Source: Aristaeella lactis (GTDB lineage Bacteria > Bacillota > Clostridia > Christensenellales > Aristaeellaceae). Taken from it: DNA of 64,000 bases. The notes under the pieces are model-generated. The model saw only the letters and a program-made list of their open reading frames with translations, did not search any database and was not told the origin of the DNA. The stretch spans positions 3,286,001 to 3,350,000 of the forward strand of contig NZ_CP069421.1 in NCBI RefSeq assembly GCF_018118585.1, in the 5' to 3' direction. A program made the position numbers and the translations under genes. This document shows positions 23,324-31,764 of this stretch, piece by piece. How positions within the stretch are numbered: the first letter of the stretch is position 1; each line of letters opens with the position of its first letter.

Positions 23324-25090
23324 ATGAAGTTTCTTTGGAAGTATCTGAAAAAGTATCGCTGGATGATCCTGTTCGGTATGGGACTGAAGCTGGCCGGCAC
23401 GCTGACAGAGCTTCTGATTCCTTATGTGATGGAGCATCTGCTGGATCATGTGGTGCCGCAAAAGGAAACGGCGCCTGTTTTGCTATGGGGCGGGGCTATG
23501 ATCCTGCTGGCCTGTGTGGTGCGGTTCCTGAATGTAACAGCGAACCGGAAGGCGGTGTGGATCGCCAAGGAGAGCATTTTTACCATCCGGCGGGACCTGT
23601 TTCATTCAGCACTGAATCTTTCCGGAGGGCAGACGGATGAAATCGGCCTGCCGTCCCTGATCTCCCGGATGACATCTGATACCTACAATGTGCAGAACTT
23701 CATCCGGGCTGCGCAGACCCTGGGAATCCGGGCGCCGATCATGCTGATCGGCGGTATCGCGATCACGCTGACCATGGATACGGGGCTGGCGCTGATCCTG
23801 TGCATCATGGCACCGATCATGATCGGCCTGGTGGTGTTCATCTCCTTCAAGGGAATCCCGCTGTATGACATGGTGCAGCGGGGCATGGACGATATTGTAC
23901 GCATTATGCGGGAAAACATCACCGGAATCCGGGTGGTGAAGGCCCTGTCCAAGGAGCCATATGAGATGCGGCGTTTCAGCGGGGCGAATGATACCACCTC
24001 CCGCCGGGATATCAAGGCAAGCATCATCATGGCGCTGCCGGGCCCTGTGGTTACATTGTTCCTGAATATCGGACTGACACTGATCGTTTTTATCGGCGCA
24101 AGACGGGTGAACACGGGTGTGACAGAACCCGGCGTGATCCTGGCCTTTCTGACCTATTTCAATATGATCCTGATGGGCGTAATGGGCCTGAACCGTGTAT
24201 TCCTTATGCTTTCAAAGGCAAACGCGTCCGCTGCCCGTATCGCGGAGGCAACGGAACAGCAGGAAGACCTGGCCGTTCTGCCGGCGGAAGAGGGTGCCCG
24301 GACAGACCGAAATGGTTACATTGTTTTTAATCACGTAACTTTCAGCTACGCCGGAGACGGGAAAAACGCTGCGCAGAACACAGCGGCCTTTGCGGGTTCT
24401 TCCAGGCAGCAGTGCCTGAAGGATGTGGACTTCACGATCCGGAAAGGCGGCTCCCTGGGTATTATCGGCGCCACGGGAAGCGGAAAAACCACGATCATCA
24501 ATCTGCTGATGCGCTTTTACGATCCGGACGAGGGACATGTGTTCATTGACGGACAGGATGTGCGGACGATGGACCGGGACGAGCTGCGCCGCCGGTTCGG
24601 TACAGTATTTCAGAATGATACGATCTTTGCCTCCAGTATCCGGGAAAACGTGGTGTTCGGCCGGAAGGTCGATGAGGAACGGCTTCAGGAAGCCCTGGAA
24701 GACGCCATGGCGGCGGACTTCGTAAACCAGTATACGGACGGGGCGGACCATATGGCAGCCATCCACGGCGGCAACTTCTCCGGAGGGCAGAAGCAGCGGC
24801 TGCTGATCGCCCGGGCCCTGGCAGCGAAACCGGATATCCTGGTCCTGGATGACTCCTCTTCGGCGCTGGACTACCGGACAGACGCGGAACTGCGCAAGGC
24901 GATCAGCAGCAAGTATGCTGATACGACGCTGATTGTGATCGCCCAGCGGATCTCCTCCATTATGAACCTGGATGAGATCATTGTTCTGGATGAAGGGGAA
25001 ATGATCGGCAAGGGTACGCATGAGGAACTGATGCGCAGCTGCCCGGTTTACCGGGAGATCCAGCAAACCCAGATGGGGGAGGTGGAATAA
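23324..25090 (+). CDS. Heterodimeric ABC exporter, subunit 1 (degenerate ATP site)
   Basis: A 588-residue half-transporter: six membrane helices (1-310) and an ATPase domain (about 335-575). Walker A GATGSGKT is at 382-389 and the signature is FSGGQ. Walker B reads VLDDSSSALD: Asp510 replaces the catalytic glutamate, the hallmark of the non-hydrolysing site in heterodimers such as TM287/288 and BmrC/BmrD. GGGGGA precedes the ATG. It overlaps subunit 2 by one base (TAATG). An insert of about 25 residues (GDGKNAAQNTAAFAGSSRQQ) precedes the ATPase core strand. The exported substrate is unknown; drugs, lipids or peptides are typical. Confidence 0.93.
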   Translation: MKFLWKYLKKYRWMILFGMGLKLAGTLTELLIPYVMEHLLDHVVPQKETAPVLLWGGAMILLACVVRFLNVTANRKAVWIAKESIFTIRRDLFHSALNLSGGQTDEIGLPSLISRMTSDTYNVQNFIRAAQTLGIRAPIMLIGGIAITLTMDTGLALILCIMAPIMIGLVVFISFKGIPLYDMVQRGMDDIVRIMRENITGIRVVKALSKEPYEMRRFSGANDTTSRRDIKASIIMALPGPVVTLFLNIGLTLIVFIGARRVNTGVTEPGVILAFLTYFNMILMGVMGLNRVFLMLSKANASAARIAEATEQQEDLAVLPAEEGARTDRNGYIVFNHVTFSYAGDGKNAAQNTAAFAGSSRQQCLKDVDFTIRKGGSLGIIGATGSGKTTIINLLMRFYDPDEGHVFIDGQDVRTMDRDELRRRFGTVFQNDTIFASSIRENVVFGRKVDEERLQEALEDAMAADFVNQYTDGADHMAAIHGGNFSGGQKQRLLIARALAAKPDILVLDDSSSALDYRTDAELRKAISSKYADTTLIVIAQRISSIMNLDEIIVLDEGEMIGKGTHEELMRSCPVYREIQQTQMGEVE

Positions 25091-26859
25091 TGGCCAAACG
25101 TGATTCCATTATGACCAAACCCAAAGACTCAAAGGGTGCTTTCATGCGCCTGCTGTCCTACCTGGGCGCGTTCAAGGCGCTGATCCTGCTGGTGGCTGTA
25201 CTGTGCCTGATCAGCAATGTGCTGAGCCTGTGGGGACCGACGCTGGCCGGTTCCGCGATCAATGAAGCGGCGGCGGGACAGGGTAAGGTGAACTTCGAAC
25301 GGGTAACCTACTTTGCCGTGCGGATGCTGGCCGTGTATGCGTGTTCTTCCCTGATCACGATCCTGATCCACATGATCATGGTCAATGTGTCCAAGCGCGT
25401 GGGCAGGAAGATGCGGCAGGATGTGTTTGACAAGCTGATGCGGCTGCCGGTGGGTTTCTTTGACCGGAACCAGGCAGGGGATATTATCAGCCGGGTCTCC
25501 TATGACGTGGATGTGATCAGCACCTGTATGGCTACGGACGTGGTGGCAATCCTGACCAGTATTGTGACGGTGATCGGCGCGCTGATCATGATGGTCCGGA
25601 TTTCTCCTGTGCTGAGCCTTGTAACGCTGGTGACGGTACCCGCTTCCATTCTGTTTACAGCCCATATGCGAAAAAGAACGCAGCCCCGGTTTGTGAAACG
25701 GTCCAGGTCCTACGGTGCGATGAACGGGTTTGTGGAGGAACAGCTGTCCGGGCAGAAGACCATCCAGGCTTATGCCTATGAGGACCAGATTGACGAAAAA
25801 TACGAGGATATCAACCATCAGGCCGCAGAGGCCTATTATGACGCGGACTCCCTGGCGGCAACCATCGGACCGACGATCGGCTTTATCAACAACATCGGCC
25901 TGAGCCTGATCAGCCTGCTGGGATCGGTGCTGTATATGAACGGGACTATCGGTCTGGGGAATATTTCCTCCTTTGTGCTGTATTCCCGGAAATTCTCCGG
26001 ACCGATCAACGAGGTCGCGAATATCATCAATGAGCTGTTTTCCGCCCTGGCGGCGGCGGAACGGGTATTTGGCCTGCTGGACCAGGCGGAGGAACTGCGG
26101 GACGCGGAAGGGGCACGGACGCTGTCTGACGCGGAAGGCAATGTGGCACTGAACCATGTTTTCTTCGGTTATGATCCGGACCGGACGATCATTCATGACC
26201 TTTCCATGCGGGCGGATGCCGGAAAACTGACCGCCATTGTCGGGCCCACCGGCGCGGGCAAAACCACGATCATCAACCTGCTGATGCGCTTTTACGACGT
26301 GGACAGCGGAAGCGTGACGGTGGACGGACAGGATGTAAGGGAACTGACCCGGAGAAGCCTGCGGTCCGCCTACGCCATGGTGTTGCAGGACACCTGGGTG
26401 TTCCGGGGAACCATCTTTGACAACATCGCCTACGGCAAGGAGAACGCCACAATGGATGAAGTGGTGGCAGCAGCGAAAGCAGCCCATATCCATCCGTTTA
26501 TCATGCGGCTGCCGGAAGGCTACCAGACCGTCATCAGCGAGGACGGCGGCAATATCTCCAAGGGGCAGAAGCAGCTGCTGACCATCGCCCGGGCAATGCT
26601 GTACACCTCCAGTATGCTGATCCTGGATGAGGCGACCTCCAACGTGGACACTTCCACGGAGCGGGAGATCCAGCGGGCTATGCGGGAACTGATGAAAGGG
26701 CGGACATGCTTTGTGATCGCCCACCGGCTTTCCACGATCCGGAACGCGGATAATATCCTGGTGGTGAACCAGGGAGATGTTGTGGAACAGGGGACGCATG
26801 AGGAACTGATGCAGGGGCGTGGGTTCTATTACCGCCTGTACCGGGCGCAGTTTGAATAA
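25090..26859 (+). CDS. Heterodimeric ABC exporter, subunit 2 (catalytic)
   Basis: A 589-residue partner of the preceding subunit with the same layout. Walker A is GPTGAGKTT and Walker B LILDEATSNVD, with the normal catalytic Glu514. Its signature is altered, ISKGQKQ instead of SGGQ, so it completes the degenerate site formed with subunit 1's Walker motifs, while subunit 1's intact signature completes the active site. This reciprocal pattern is what the heterodimeric exporter family shows. A consensus promoter for the 31-residue peptide begins 9 bases after the stop codon, with no terminator between. Confidence 0.94.
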   Translation: MAKRDSIMTKPKDSKGAFMRLLSYLGAFKALILLVAVLCLISNVLSLWGPTLAGSAINEAAAGQGKVNFERVTYFAVRMLAVYACSSLITILIHMIMVNVSKRVGRKMRQDVFDKLMRLPVGFFDRNQAGDIISRVSYDVDVISTCMATDVVAILTSIVTVIGALIMMVRISPVLSLVTLVTVPASILFTAHMRKRTQPRFVKRSRSYGAMNGFVEEQLSGQKTIQAYAYEDQIDEKYEDINHQAAEAYYDADSLAATIGPTIGFINNIGLSLISLLGSVLYMNGTIGLGNISSFVLYSRKFSGPINEVANIINELFSALAAAERVFGLLDQAEELRDAEGARTLSDAEGNVALNHVFFGYDPDRTIIHDLSMRADAGKLTAIVGPTGAGKTTIINLLMRFYDVDSGSVTVDGQDVRELTRRSLRSAYAMVLQDTWVFRGTIFDNIAYGKENATMDEVVAAAKAAHIHPFIMRLPEGYQTVISEDGGNISKGQKQLLTIARAMLYTSSMLILDEATSNVDTSTEREIQRAMRELMKGRTCFVIAHRLSTIRNADNILVVNQGDVVEQGTHEELMQGRGFYYRLYRAQFE

Positions 26860-26867
26860 AAAACCGC

Positions 26868-26896
26868 TTGACACCGCGCCGGATGCAAGGTATAGT
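26868..26896 (+). promoter_or_regulatory. Promoter of the 31-residue peptide unit
   Basis: TTGACA (26868-26873), a 17-base spacer and TATAGT (26891-26896), almost perfect. It is 33 bases from the peptide ATG, matching the 34-residue unit. Confidence 0.88.
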
Positions 26897-26929
26897 AAAC
26901 GCAATTAAGCAAGAAAGGGGGCTCTTCGC

Positions 26930-27025
26930 ATGAGGTTTGAGAATGTGCTTTCAGCGATCGTTAACACTGTAAAGTATATCCGCAGTGGCTTTGTGTCCGA
27001 TCATACGAAGGGCCGTCCGGAATAA
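26930..27025 (+). CDS. Small protein, 31 residues, in a self-contained transcription unit
   Basis: ATG 26930 follows AAAGGGGGCTCTTCGC. The peptide opens MRFENVLSAIVNTVKYIRSG, an amphipathic helix-like stretch, and ends in a charged tail, SDHTKGRPE. It has no signal peptide or double-glycine motif. It sits just downstream of the ABC exporter, between a near-perfect promoter and a strong terminator, and shares leader and spaced residues with the 34-residue peptide at 23022. Roles to consider: export substrate or signal, membrane-active or regulatory small protein, or an antisense-free leader product. None is shown. Confidence 0.72.
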   Translation: MRFENVLSAIVNTVKYIRSGFVSDHTKGRPE

Positions 27026-27051
27026 CTTCCGGCATCCGTTCGATATGACCG

Positions 27052-27084
27052 GCCGCTTATCCATGACGGATAAGCGGCTTTTTT
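27052..27084 (+). terminator. Terminator of the 31-residue peptide unit
   Basis: GCCGCTTATCC (27052-27062), a 5-base loop, GGATAAGCGGC (27068-27078) and TTTTTT. It shares the CTTATCC/GGATAAG core with the terminator at 22963-22995. Confidence 0.92.
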
Positions 27085-27118
27085 GCTGCGCAAAAACTGA
27101 ATACAGGAGGTGATCGGG

Positions 27119-28009
27119 ATGACTGTTTCAGCGTACGGAAATATCCCGGAAAACAAGCAAAATGAGAATGAACAGGCCGTAAAGGAACCTGTACAGGAGG
27201 AAAAGATGGGCATACTTGGATGGATGAACCCCGAAGACTATTCATTTGACTGCATGCTGCGGATGGAACGTTTCCAGATCCGGTACATACTGGGCAATCC
27301 GGATGAAGCCGGAAAGAAGGCGCTGGCCATGGCACTGAAGGCGAATCCGAAGGTGGCAGGACTTTTCATGAGCAAGTGTCCTGAAATGGCGGAGACGGTG
27401 AAAACACTTACCGCACAGATACCGGCGGAGCTGACGCCGGAGGAGATCCGGACAGCGGAGGTACAGGTGATCGGCGATTATGAGGATTTCGTTATTTATA
27501 CCACGCCGAACCTTATGCCTGAAAAATGCGACTTCATTTACGGGTGGCACAAGGAACGATTGTTTGAGATGTGCCCCCTGGAAGGAAAGACAGTGCTGGA
27601 CGTTGGCAGCGGAACAGGCCGGCTGGCCTTCGCGGCAGCGGAGAAAGCCGCCTTTGTTGCAGCCAGCGAACCTGTGGATTCCCTGCGGGAGTATATGCGG
27701 GATGAGATCGCACGGAAGGGCATTACCAACATGAGGGTGTGCGACGGCATGTGTGACAGCCTGCCGTTCCCGGACAACAGCTTTGACGTCGTGATGAGCG
27801 GACACGTGGTGGGCGACCGCTTCCGGGAGGAAGTGAACGAGCTGACCCGGATCACCAAACCCGGCGGATGGCTGCTGGACGTGCCGGGAGACCAGCAAAG
27901 GGAAACAGGCCGGAATGAGGCACTGATCGCTGACGGCTGGGAAGAAATGGCCTATGAAGGTACCTTTGGCAGGACAACCTACCGGTACCGTAAACAGGTA
28001 AACAAGTAA
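27119..28009 (+). CDS. SAM-dependent methyltransferase (class I) with N-terminal extension
   Basis: A 296-residue protein. The C-terminal two thirds is a class I methyltransferase: VLDVGSGTGRLAFAA (motif I, near residue 161), SEPVDSLREY and FPDNSFDVVMSGHVV, then TRITKPGGWLL. The first 140 residues are helical and hydrophilic with no known domain. ATG 27119 follows AGGAGG at 8 bases; a GTG nine bases upstream would overlap the ribosome site. It lies after the small-peptide terminator and before the rsgA group; no separate promoter was identified. Substrate unknown. Confidence 0.85.
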   Translation: MTVSAYGNIPENKQNENEQAVKEPVQEEKMGILGWMNPEDYSFDCMLRMERFQIRYILGNPDEAGKKALAMALKANPKVAGLFMSKCPEMAETVKTLTAQIPAELTPEEIRTAEVQVIGDYEDFVIYTTPNLMPEKCDFIYGWHKERLFEMCPLEGKTVLDVGSGTGRLAFAAAEKAAFVAASEPVDSLREYMRDEIARKGITNMRVCDGMCDSLPFPDNSFDVVMSGHVVGDRFREEVNELTRITKPGGWLLDVPGDQQRETGRNEALIADGWEEMAYEGTFGRTTYRYRKQVNK

Positions 28010-28031
28010 AACGAAGAAAGGAGAAAAAACA

Positions 28032-28319
28032 ATGGTTTTGCATATCAATAATCAATCAAACCTGTTCAGAATGAGCAGAAACAACCGGGTATCCGGAAGG
28101 ATGAACCGGTACACTGGCAAGGAAACGAAGATAACAAACGACACGTGCGGAGAAGAGAGGTATGTGAATACCCGAAGGGATCCGCGCCGCAAAAGGAAGG
28201 ATCAGTTATGGATAAGACTATACAGATATATGACACGCCGGCCGGCGGCATGTATGCCGGCTGGCAGCCCGGTATGGCGGACAATGCGATCCGCCGGAAC
28301 AATGAACCCTGTTATGTGA
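28032..28319 (+). CDS. Doubtful small basic protein
   Basis: An open frame of 95 codons with a good ribosome site (AAAGGAG) 22 bases after the methyltransferase. The product is very basic (MVLHINNQSNLFRMSRNNRV and so on) and matches nothing I know. It overlaps the better-supported frame at 28208 by over 100 bases, so either it is the real first gene with an overlap, or only its 5' part is a leader. No frameshift is proven. Confidence 0.3.
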   Translation: MVLHINNQSNLFRMSRNNRVSGRMNRYTGKETKITNDTCGEERYVNTRRDPRRKRKDQLWIRLYRYMTRRPAACMPAGSPVWRTMRSAGTMNPVM

Positions 28320-28453
28320 CGTTCGGCGGCGAAACATTCTACATCGGGAACGAAGGAAAGCCCATGAAGAAGAAGCGCCGGAACATTTTCTGCCGGATAT
28401 TCCGGCATATGACCCATAAGGAGGAAACCGCTTGGAAGAATGCTATCGCGTAA
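28208..28453 (+). CDS. Unrecognised small protein, 81 residues
   Basis: ATG 28208 follows AAAGGAAGGA. The product opens MDKTIQIYDTPAGGMYAGW, continues with a beta-like stretch CYVTFGGETFYIGN, and ends in a very basic patch KKKRRNIFCRIFRH. No known domain. It overlaps rsgA by 22 bases, and the rsgA ribosome site lies inside it, so the two are translationally linked. A nucleic-acid- or ribosome-binding role would fit the neighbour and the basic tail but is only a guess. Confidence 0.5.
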   Translation: MDKTIQIYDTPAGGMYAGWQPGMADNAIRRNNEPCYVTFGGETFYIGNEGKPMKKKRRNIFCRIFRHMTHKEETAWKNAIA

Positions 28454-29418
28454 CACAGGTCCACAGGGACCGGTACATGGTGAAAAACGGAACGGAAGAA
28501 CTGTACTGCGTACTGACAGGAAGCCTGCGTTACCGGGAGGAATACCCGGTGGTGGGCGACTATGTGGAGATTACAGTCAACCCTTACGGTGACAGCCTGA
28601 TCCGGTCCATTCTGCCCCGGCGGACGGCTTTTTACCGTCCGGACCGGGGCGGCCACGCGGACGGATTTGCCAAGAACCTGCAGGTTCAGCCGCTGGTGGC
28701 GAACATTGATTATGTATTTATCATTACCTCCCTGAATCACGATTTCAGCCTGAACCGGATCGCACGGTATGCCTCCATGGCCGCGGCCGGAGGCGCCGTG
28801 CCGGTGGCTGTGCTGACCAAGGCAGACCAGTGCCCGGATGTGGAAGAGATGGAAAAGAAGACGGCTGAACTGAGCAGCCAGCTGCGGGCGGCGGCAGTCA
28901 GTGCCTATACCGGATTCGGGCTGGAACGTCTGCAGGAATATTTCACACCCGGAACCACCATTGCACTGCTGGGGTCTTCCGGCGCGGGCAAATCCACCCT
29001 GATCAATACACTGGCAGGGCGGGAGATCATGCGTACCGGCGGGATCCGGGAGGACGACTCCAAGGGACGGCACACAACCACCCACCGGGAAATGATTGAG
29101 ATCAACGGCGTATTCTTTATCGATACGCCCGGGCTGCGGGAACTGGGTATGATCGCCGCGGAAGAGGGGATCAGCGGAACATTTTCCGATATCGCCGACC
29201 TGATCAGCCAGTGCGCCTTTTCCGACTGCACCCACGGCAACGAGCCGGGCTGCGCGGTCCGCAGGGCACTGGAGGACGGTTCCCTGACGTCTGAAAGATG
29301 GAAAATGTATCTCCGGCTGGAGCGGGAGAACAGATGGAACAAAATCACCAAAAACGAAATGATGATGAACATGGCCATGAACCGCCGCAAAATGAAAGAG
29401 CAGCGGAAGGGCCGGTGA
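28432..29418 (+). CDS. rsgA: Ribosome small subunit-dependent GTPase A
   Basis: RsgA (328 residues) is a circularly permuted GTPase that helps 30S subunit maturation. An OB-fold occupies residues 1-80. The permuted GTPase has VLTKADQC (G4) before the P-loop LLGSSGAGKST and DTPGLREL (G3). The C-terminal zinc knuckle is seen in CAFSDCTHGNEPGC. The start is TTG 28432, 8 bases after GGAGG, giving MEECYRVTQV. The closing tail is rich in methionine, arginine and lysine. The preceding small gene overlaps it. Confidence 0.93.
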   Translation: MEECYRVTQVHRDRYMVKNGTEELYCVLTGSLRYREEYPVVGDYVEITVNPYGDSLIRSILPRRTAFYRPDRGGHADGFAKNLQVQPLVANIDYVFIITSLNHDFSLNRIARYASMAAAGGAVPVAVLTKADQCPDVEEMEKKTAELSSQLRAAAVSAYTGFGLERLQEYFTPGTTIALLGSSGAGKSTLINTLAGREIMRTGGIREDDSKGRHTTTHREMIEINGVFFIDTPGLRELGMIAAEEGISGTFSDIADLISQCAFSDCTHGNEPGCAVRRALEDGSLTSERWKMYLRLERENRWNKITKNEMMMNMAMNRRKMKEQRKGR

Positions 29419-29426
29419 AACGAAAA

Positions 29427-29450
29427 GAGTACCCCGCGGGCGGGGTACTC
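29427..29450. terminator. Hairpin between rsgA and the racemase gene
   Basis: GAGTACCCCG (29427-29436), a 4-base loop and CGGGGTACTC (29441-29450). TTTT follows on the minus strand, so it mainly ends the minus-strand operon. Confidence 0.75.
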
Positions 29451-29466
29451 CTGTGAACGGTGAACA

Positions 29467-30159
29467 TTAATCCTGCAGGGCAAGCTCGGCGGCACGGACG
29501 GCGTGAATCTCGGTTGTGTCGAAAACCGGCAGGACGGAGTTTTCCTGCTGAACCAGGAGGCCGATCTCCGTGCAGCCGAGAATGACGGCTTCGGCTCCCT
29601 GCTCCTTCAGCCCGGTTATGATCTGACTGAAACGGACACGGGATTCTTCTTTGATGATGCCCAGGCACAGCTCTTTGTAGATAACGCTGTTGACGGTTTC
29701 CACGCCCGCCGCGTCCGGGATGAGGACTTCGAAACCGCGGTCGATGAGGCGGGATCTGTAGAAATCCTGGGTCATGGTGTACCTGGTCCCAAGCAGGGCA
29801 ACCTTCCGGATGCCGGCGGCTTCCAGCCGGTCGGCTGTGGCGTCCGCGATATGGACAATGGGGACGGAGATCCTTGCCTGGATCTGCGGGGCAACTTTGT
29901 GCATGGTGTTGGTGCAGATGACGATGAAATCCGCTCCGGCAGACTCCAGCTTTACAGCCGCGTCCCCGAGGATTTCAGCACTCCTGTCCCACTCACCGTT
30001 TGCCTGGCAGGCTTCGATCTCAGCAAACTCCACGCTGTAAAGGATGATCCGGGCGGAGTGAAGGCCGCCAAGGCTTTCCTTGATCTTTTCATTGATGATC
30101 CTGTAGTAGGGGATGGTGCTTTCCCAGCTCATTCCGCCAATCAGTCCGATTGTTTTCAT
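29467..30159 (-). CDS. Aspartate/glutamate racemase family protein
   Basis: A 230-residue PLP-independent amino acid racemase (RacX/YgeA group). The two catalytic cysteines are in ICTNTMH (near residue 83) and LGCTEIGLL (near 194). GLIGGMSWESTIPYY is the family's N-terminal signature. It may racemise aspartate, glutamate or other amino acids for cell-wall or signalling use. It is the last gene of a four-gene minus-strand operon with a methyltransferase, a GNAT-HD fusion and a GNAT. Confidence 0.92.
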   Translation of the reverse strand: MKTIGLIGGMSWESTIPYYRIINEKIKESLGGLHSARIILYSVEFAEIEACQANGEWDRSAEILGDAAVKLESAGADFIVICTNTMHKVAPQIQARISVPIVHIADATADRLEAAGIRKVALLGTRYTMTQDFYRSRLIDRGFEVLIPDAAGVETVNSVIYKELCLGIIKEESRVRFSQIITGLKEQGAEAVILGCTEIGLLVQQENSVLPVFDTTEIHAVRAAELALQD

Positions 30160-30171
30160 ATCAGTTTCCTT

Positions 30172-30618
30172 TCAGGTTTCTGTGAGCGTGAATTCTATTT
30201 CATCCAGGCCGTCTGTGACGGCATGGACCATGCCGGTTTTCCTGAATCCTATCCTGCGGTACAGCCTTTCCGCACCTTTGTTATTCTCAAGAATCCAGAG
30301 GGTGGGTGTACCGGTACACTGACGGACGGCGTATTCCAGGAGAAGGGTTCCGTATCCTTTGTTCTGCCGGCAGGGAAGGACGTACAGGTCTTCGATCAGG
30401 CTGCCTGTGACGGAAACAACCGCGGCAGGTTCGCCGTCAACCAGCATAAAAACCCTGCTGCCCCGGCTGATCTTTTCCGACAGGTATTCCTGCTGATGCT
30501 CCGGTGTATGCAGGGCAATAAAGTCCGCGGAGCAGAAAGAACGGTGGGATTCCTGCCAGGAGACGGAATGAACTTCCGCTGCCTGGCAGATGTTTGACTG
30601 GTCAACAGGCACGATCAT
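30172..30618 (-). CDS. GNAT acetyltransferase
   Basis: A 148-residue single-domain GNAT protein. The acetyl-CoA loop is LPCRQNKGYGTLLLEYA, and the distal motif is NNKGAERLYRRIGF. GGGAGGAAC precedes the ATG. Third gene of the operon, with short gaps on both sides. Substrate unknown. Confidence 0.87.
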   Translation of the reverse strand: MIVPVDQSNICQAAEVHSVSWQESHRSFCSADFIALHTPEHQQEYLSEKISRGSRVFMLVDGEPAAVVSVTGSLIEDLYVLPCRQNKGYGTLLLEYAVRQCTGTPTLWILENNKGAERLYRRIGFRKTGMVHAVTDGLDEIEFTLTET

Positions 30619-30645
30619 GAGAGTTCCTCCCTGCTTTGTGTCCGG

Positions 30646-31746
30646 TCAGGCAGGACGGAAGCTGTCTTTTTCAACCGCTTCATACAGGTCGCGGCCCATC
30701 TTTTGCTCAAAGATGGATTTCAGCTCCAGGTTCCTGTCCCATTTTCCCTGGTCATACATTCCGTAACGGCGTTTGACATCCGACATCCGGTCCATAATAT
30801 CCAGGACGCCTTCCGCGCCGGAAATGGCATCGCAAAGCTGGATCAGGAGATCATAGTCATCCGGGATGATTTCACGCAGCCGGGTACGGATCATGTTTGT
30901 TTCTTCCTCGGATGTGTCAAACCGGCCGATATAACCCTCAATCTTCATTTCGTTGAAGGAATGGGTCAGGCAGATGCGGGCAGCATCCGGGTAATCAAGA
31001 CCCAGCATATAGGTGTATCCGTCGGATACATGCTTCAGGTGGCTGACGCCGAATTTCCGGCCGATATCATGCAGCAGACCGAGCACATAAGCCTTTTCCG
31101 GGCAGAGCCCTGCATAGAGGGCAATTCGTTCCGCACAGTGGGCGGCGGTCCGGCAGTGGTTACCCCAGGGGCCGGGATTGCACTGCTCCGCTTCAGCCAG
31201 GAGCTGTTCCGCTTCCTGAACGGAGGGATACCTTCCCTTGCCGGGATTGGCGATCCGGACAAAATAATGTTCTTCATCCTGACCGACCACGCGGCCGCCG
31301 TTTTTGATCATGATCCGCAGGGAAGCGGCGTTATCCCGGAGAACCCGCAGGTATATCTCCTCTTCGGGTACAATGCGGCGCGCTTCTTCCAGCGTCAGGC
31401 GCAGGCCTTCGGTTCCGTAGCCTTTGCCCCGGAAAGGCGCGGCGATGAACTGGCCGATATGCCCCGCACCGGTCCGCAGGGACTCACACAGGTGATGCCG
31501 GAGCCGGAACTGGCCGACAATGGTGTCATCATCCCAGAGGAAGAAAAAGGTTTCTGGCACATAACCTTCCGGAAGCCCTTTGCCCTCAGCAAAGAAGAGC
31601 ATCTGCGGCAGGGTTTTGGCTTCAAAAACCTCCCGGGAAACGCCATGCCATTCATTGGTCACGCCGTTTTCATCCTCCGGCATATCCCGGACAAAGAGCC
31701 ATTCTTTTTCAAGATCCTCAGGGCAGACTTTCTTCAGATAAATCAT
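30646..31746 (-). CDS. GNAT-HD fusion protein
   Basis: A 366-residue two-domain protein. Residues 1-170 are a GNAT acetyltransferase (IGQFIAAPFRGKGYGTEGL, then DNAASLRIMIKNGG). Residues 190-340 are a metal-dependent HD phosphohydrolase (NHCRTAAHCAERIA, then LGLLHDIGRKFG and later CDAISG), similar to YqeK-type HD proteins. GGAGG lies before the ATG. Fusion of an acetyltransferase with a nucleotide or phosphoester hydrolase suggests linked acetyl transfer and phosphate removal on one class of small molecule, but this is inference. Confidence 0.88.
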   Translation of the reverse strand: MIYLKKVCPEDLEKEWLFVRDMPEDENGVTNEWHGVSREVFEAKTLPQMLFFAEGKGLPEGYVPETFFFLWDDDTIVGQFRLRHHLCESLRTGAGHIGQFIAAPFRGKGYGTEGLRLTLEEARRIVPEEEIYLRVLRDNAASLRIMIKNGGRVVGQDEEHYFVRIANPGKGRYPSVQEAEQLLAEAEQCNPGPWGNHCRTAAHCAERIALYAGLCPEKAYVLGLLHDIGRKFGVSHLKHVSDGYTYMLGLDYPDAARICLTHSFNEMKIEGYIGRFDTSEEETNMIRTRLREIIPDDYDLLIQLCDAISGAEGVLDIMDRMSDVKRRYGMYDQGKWDRNLELKSIFEQKMGRDLYEAVEKDSFRPA

Positions 31747-31764
31747 GAGATGCCTCCATCCGGT

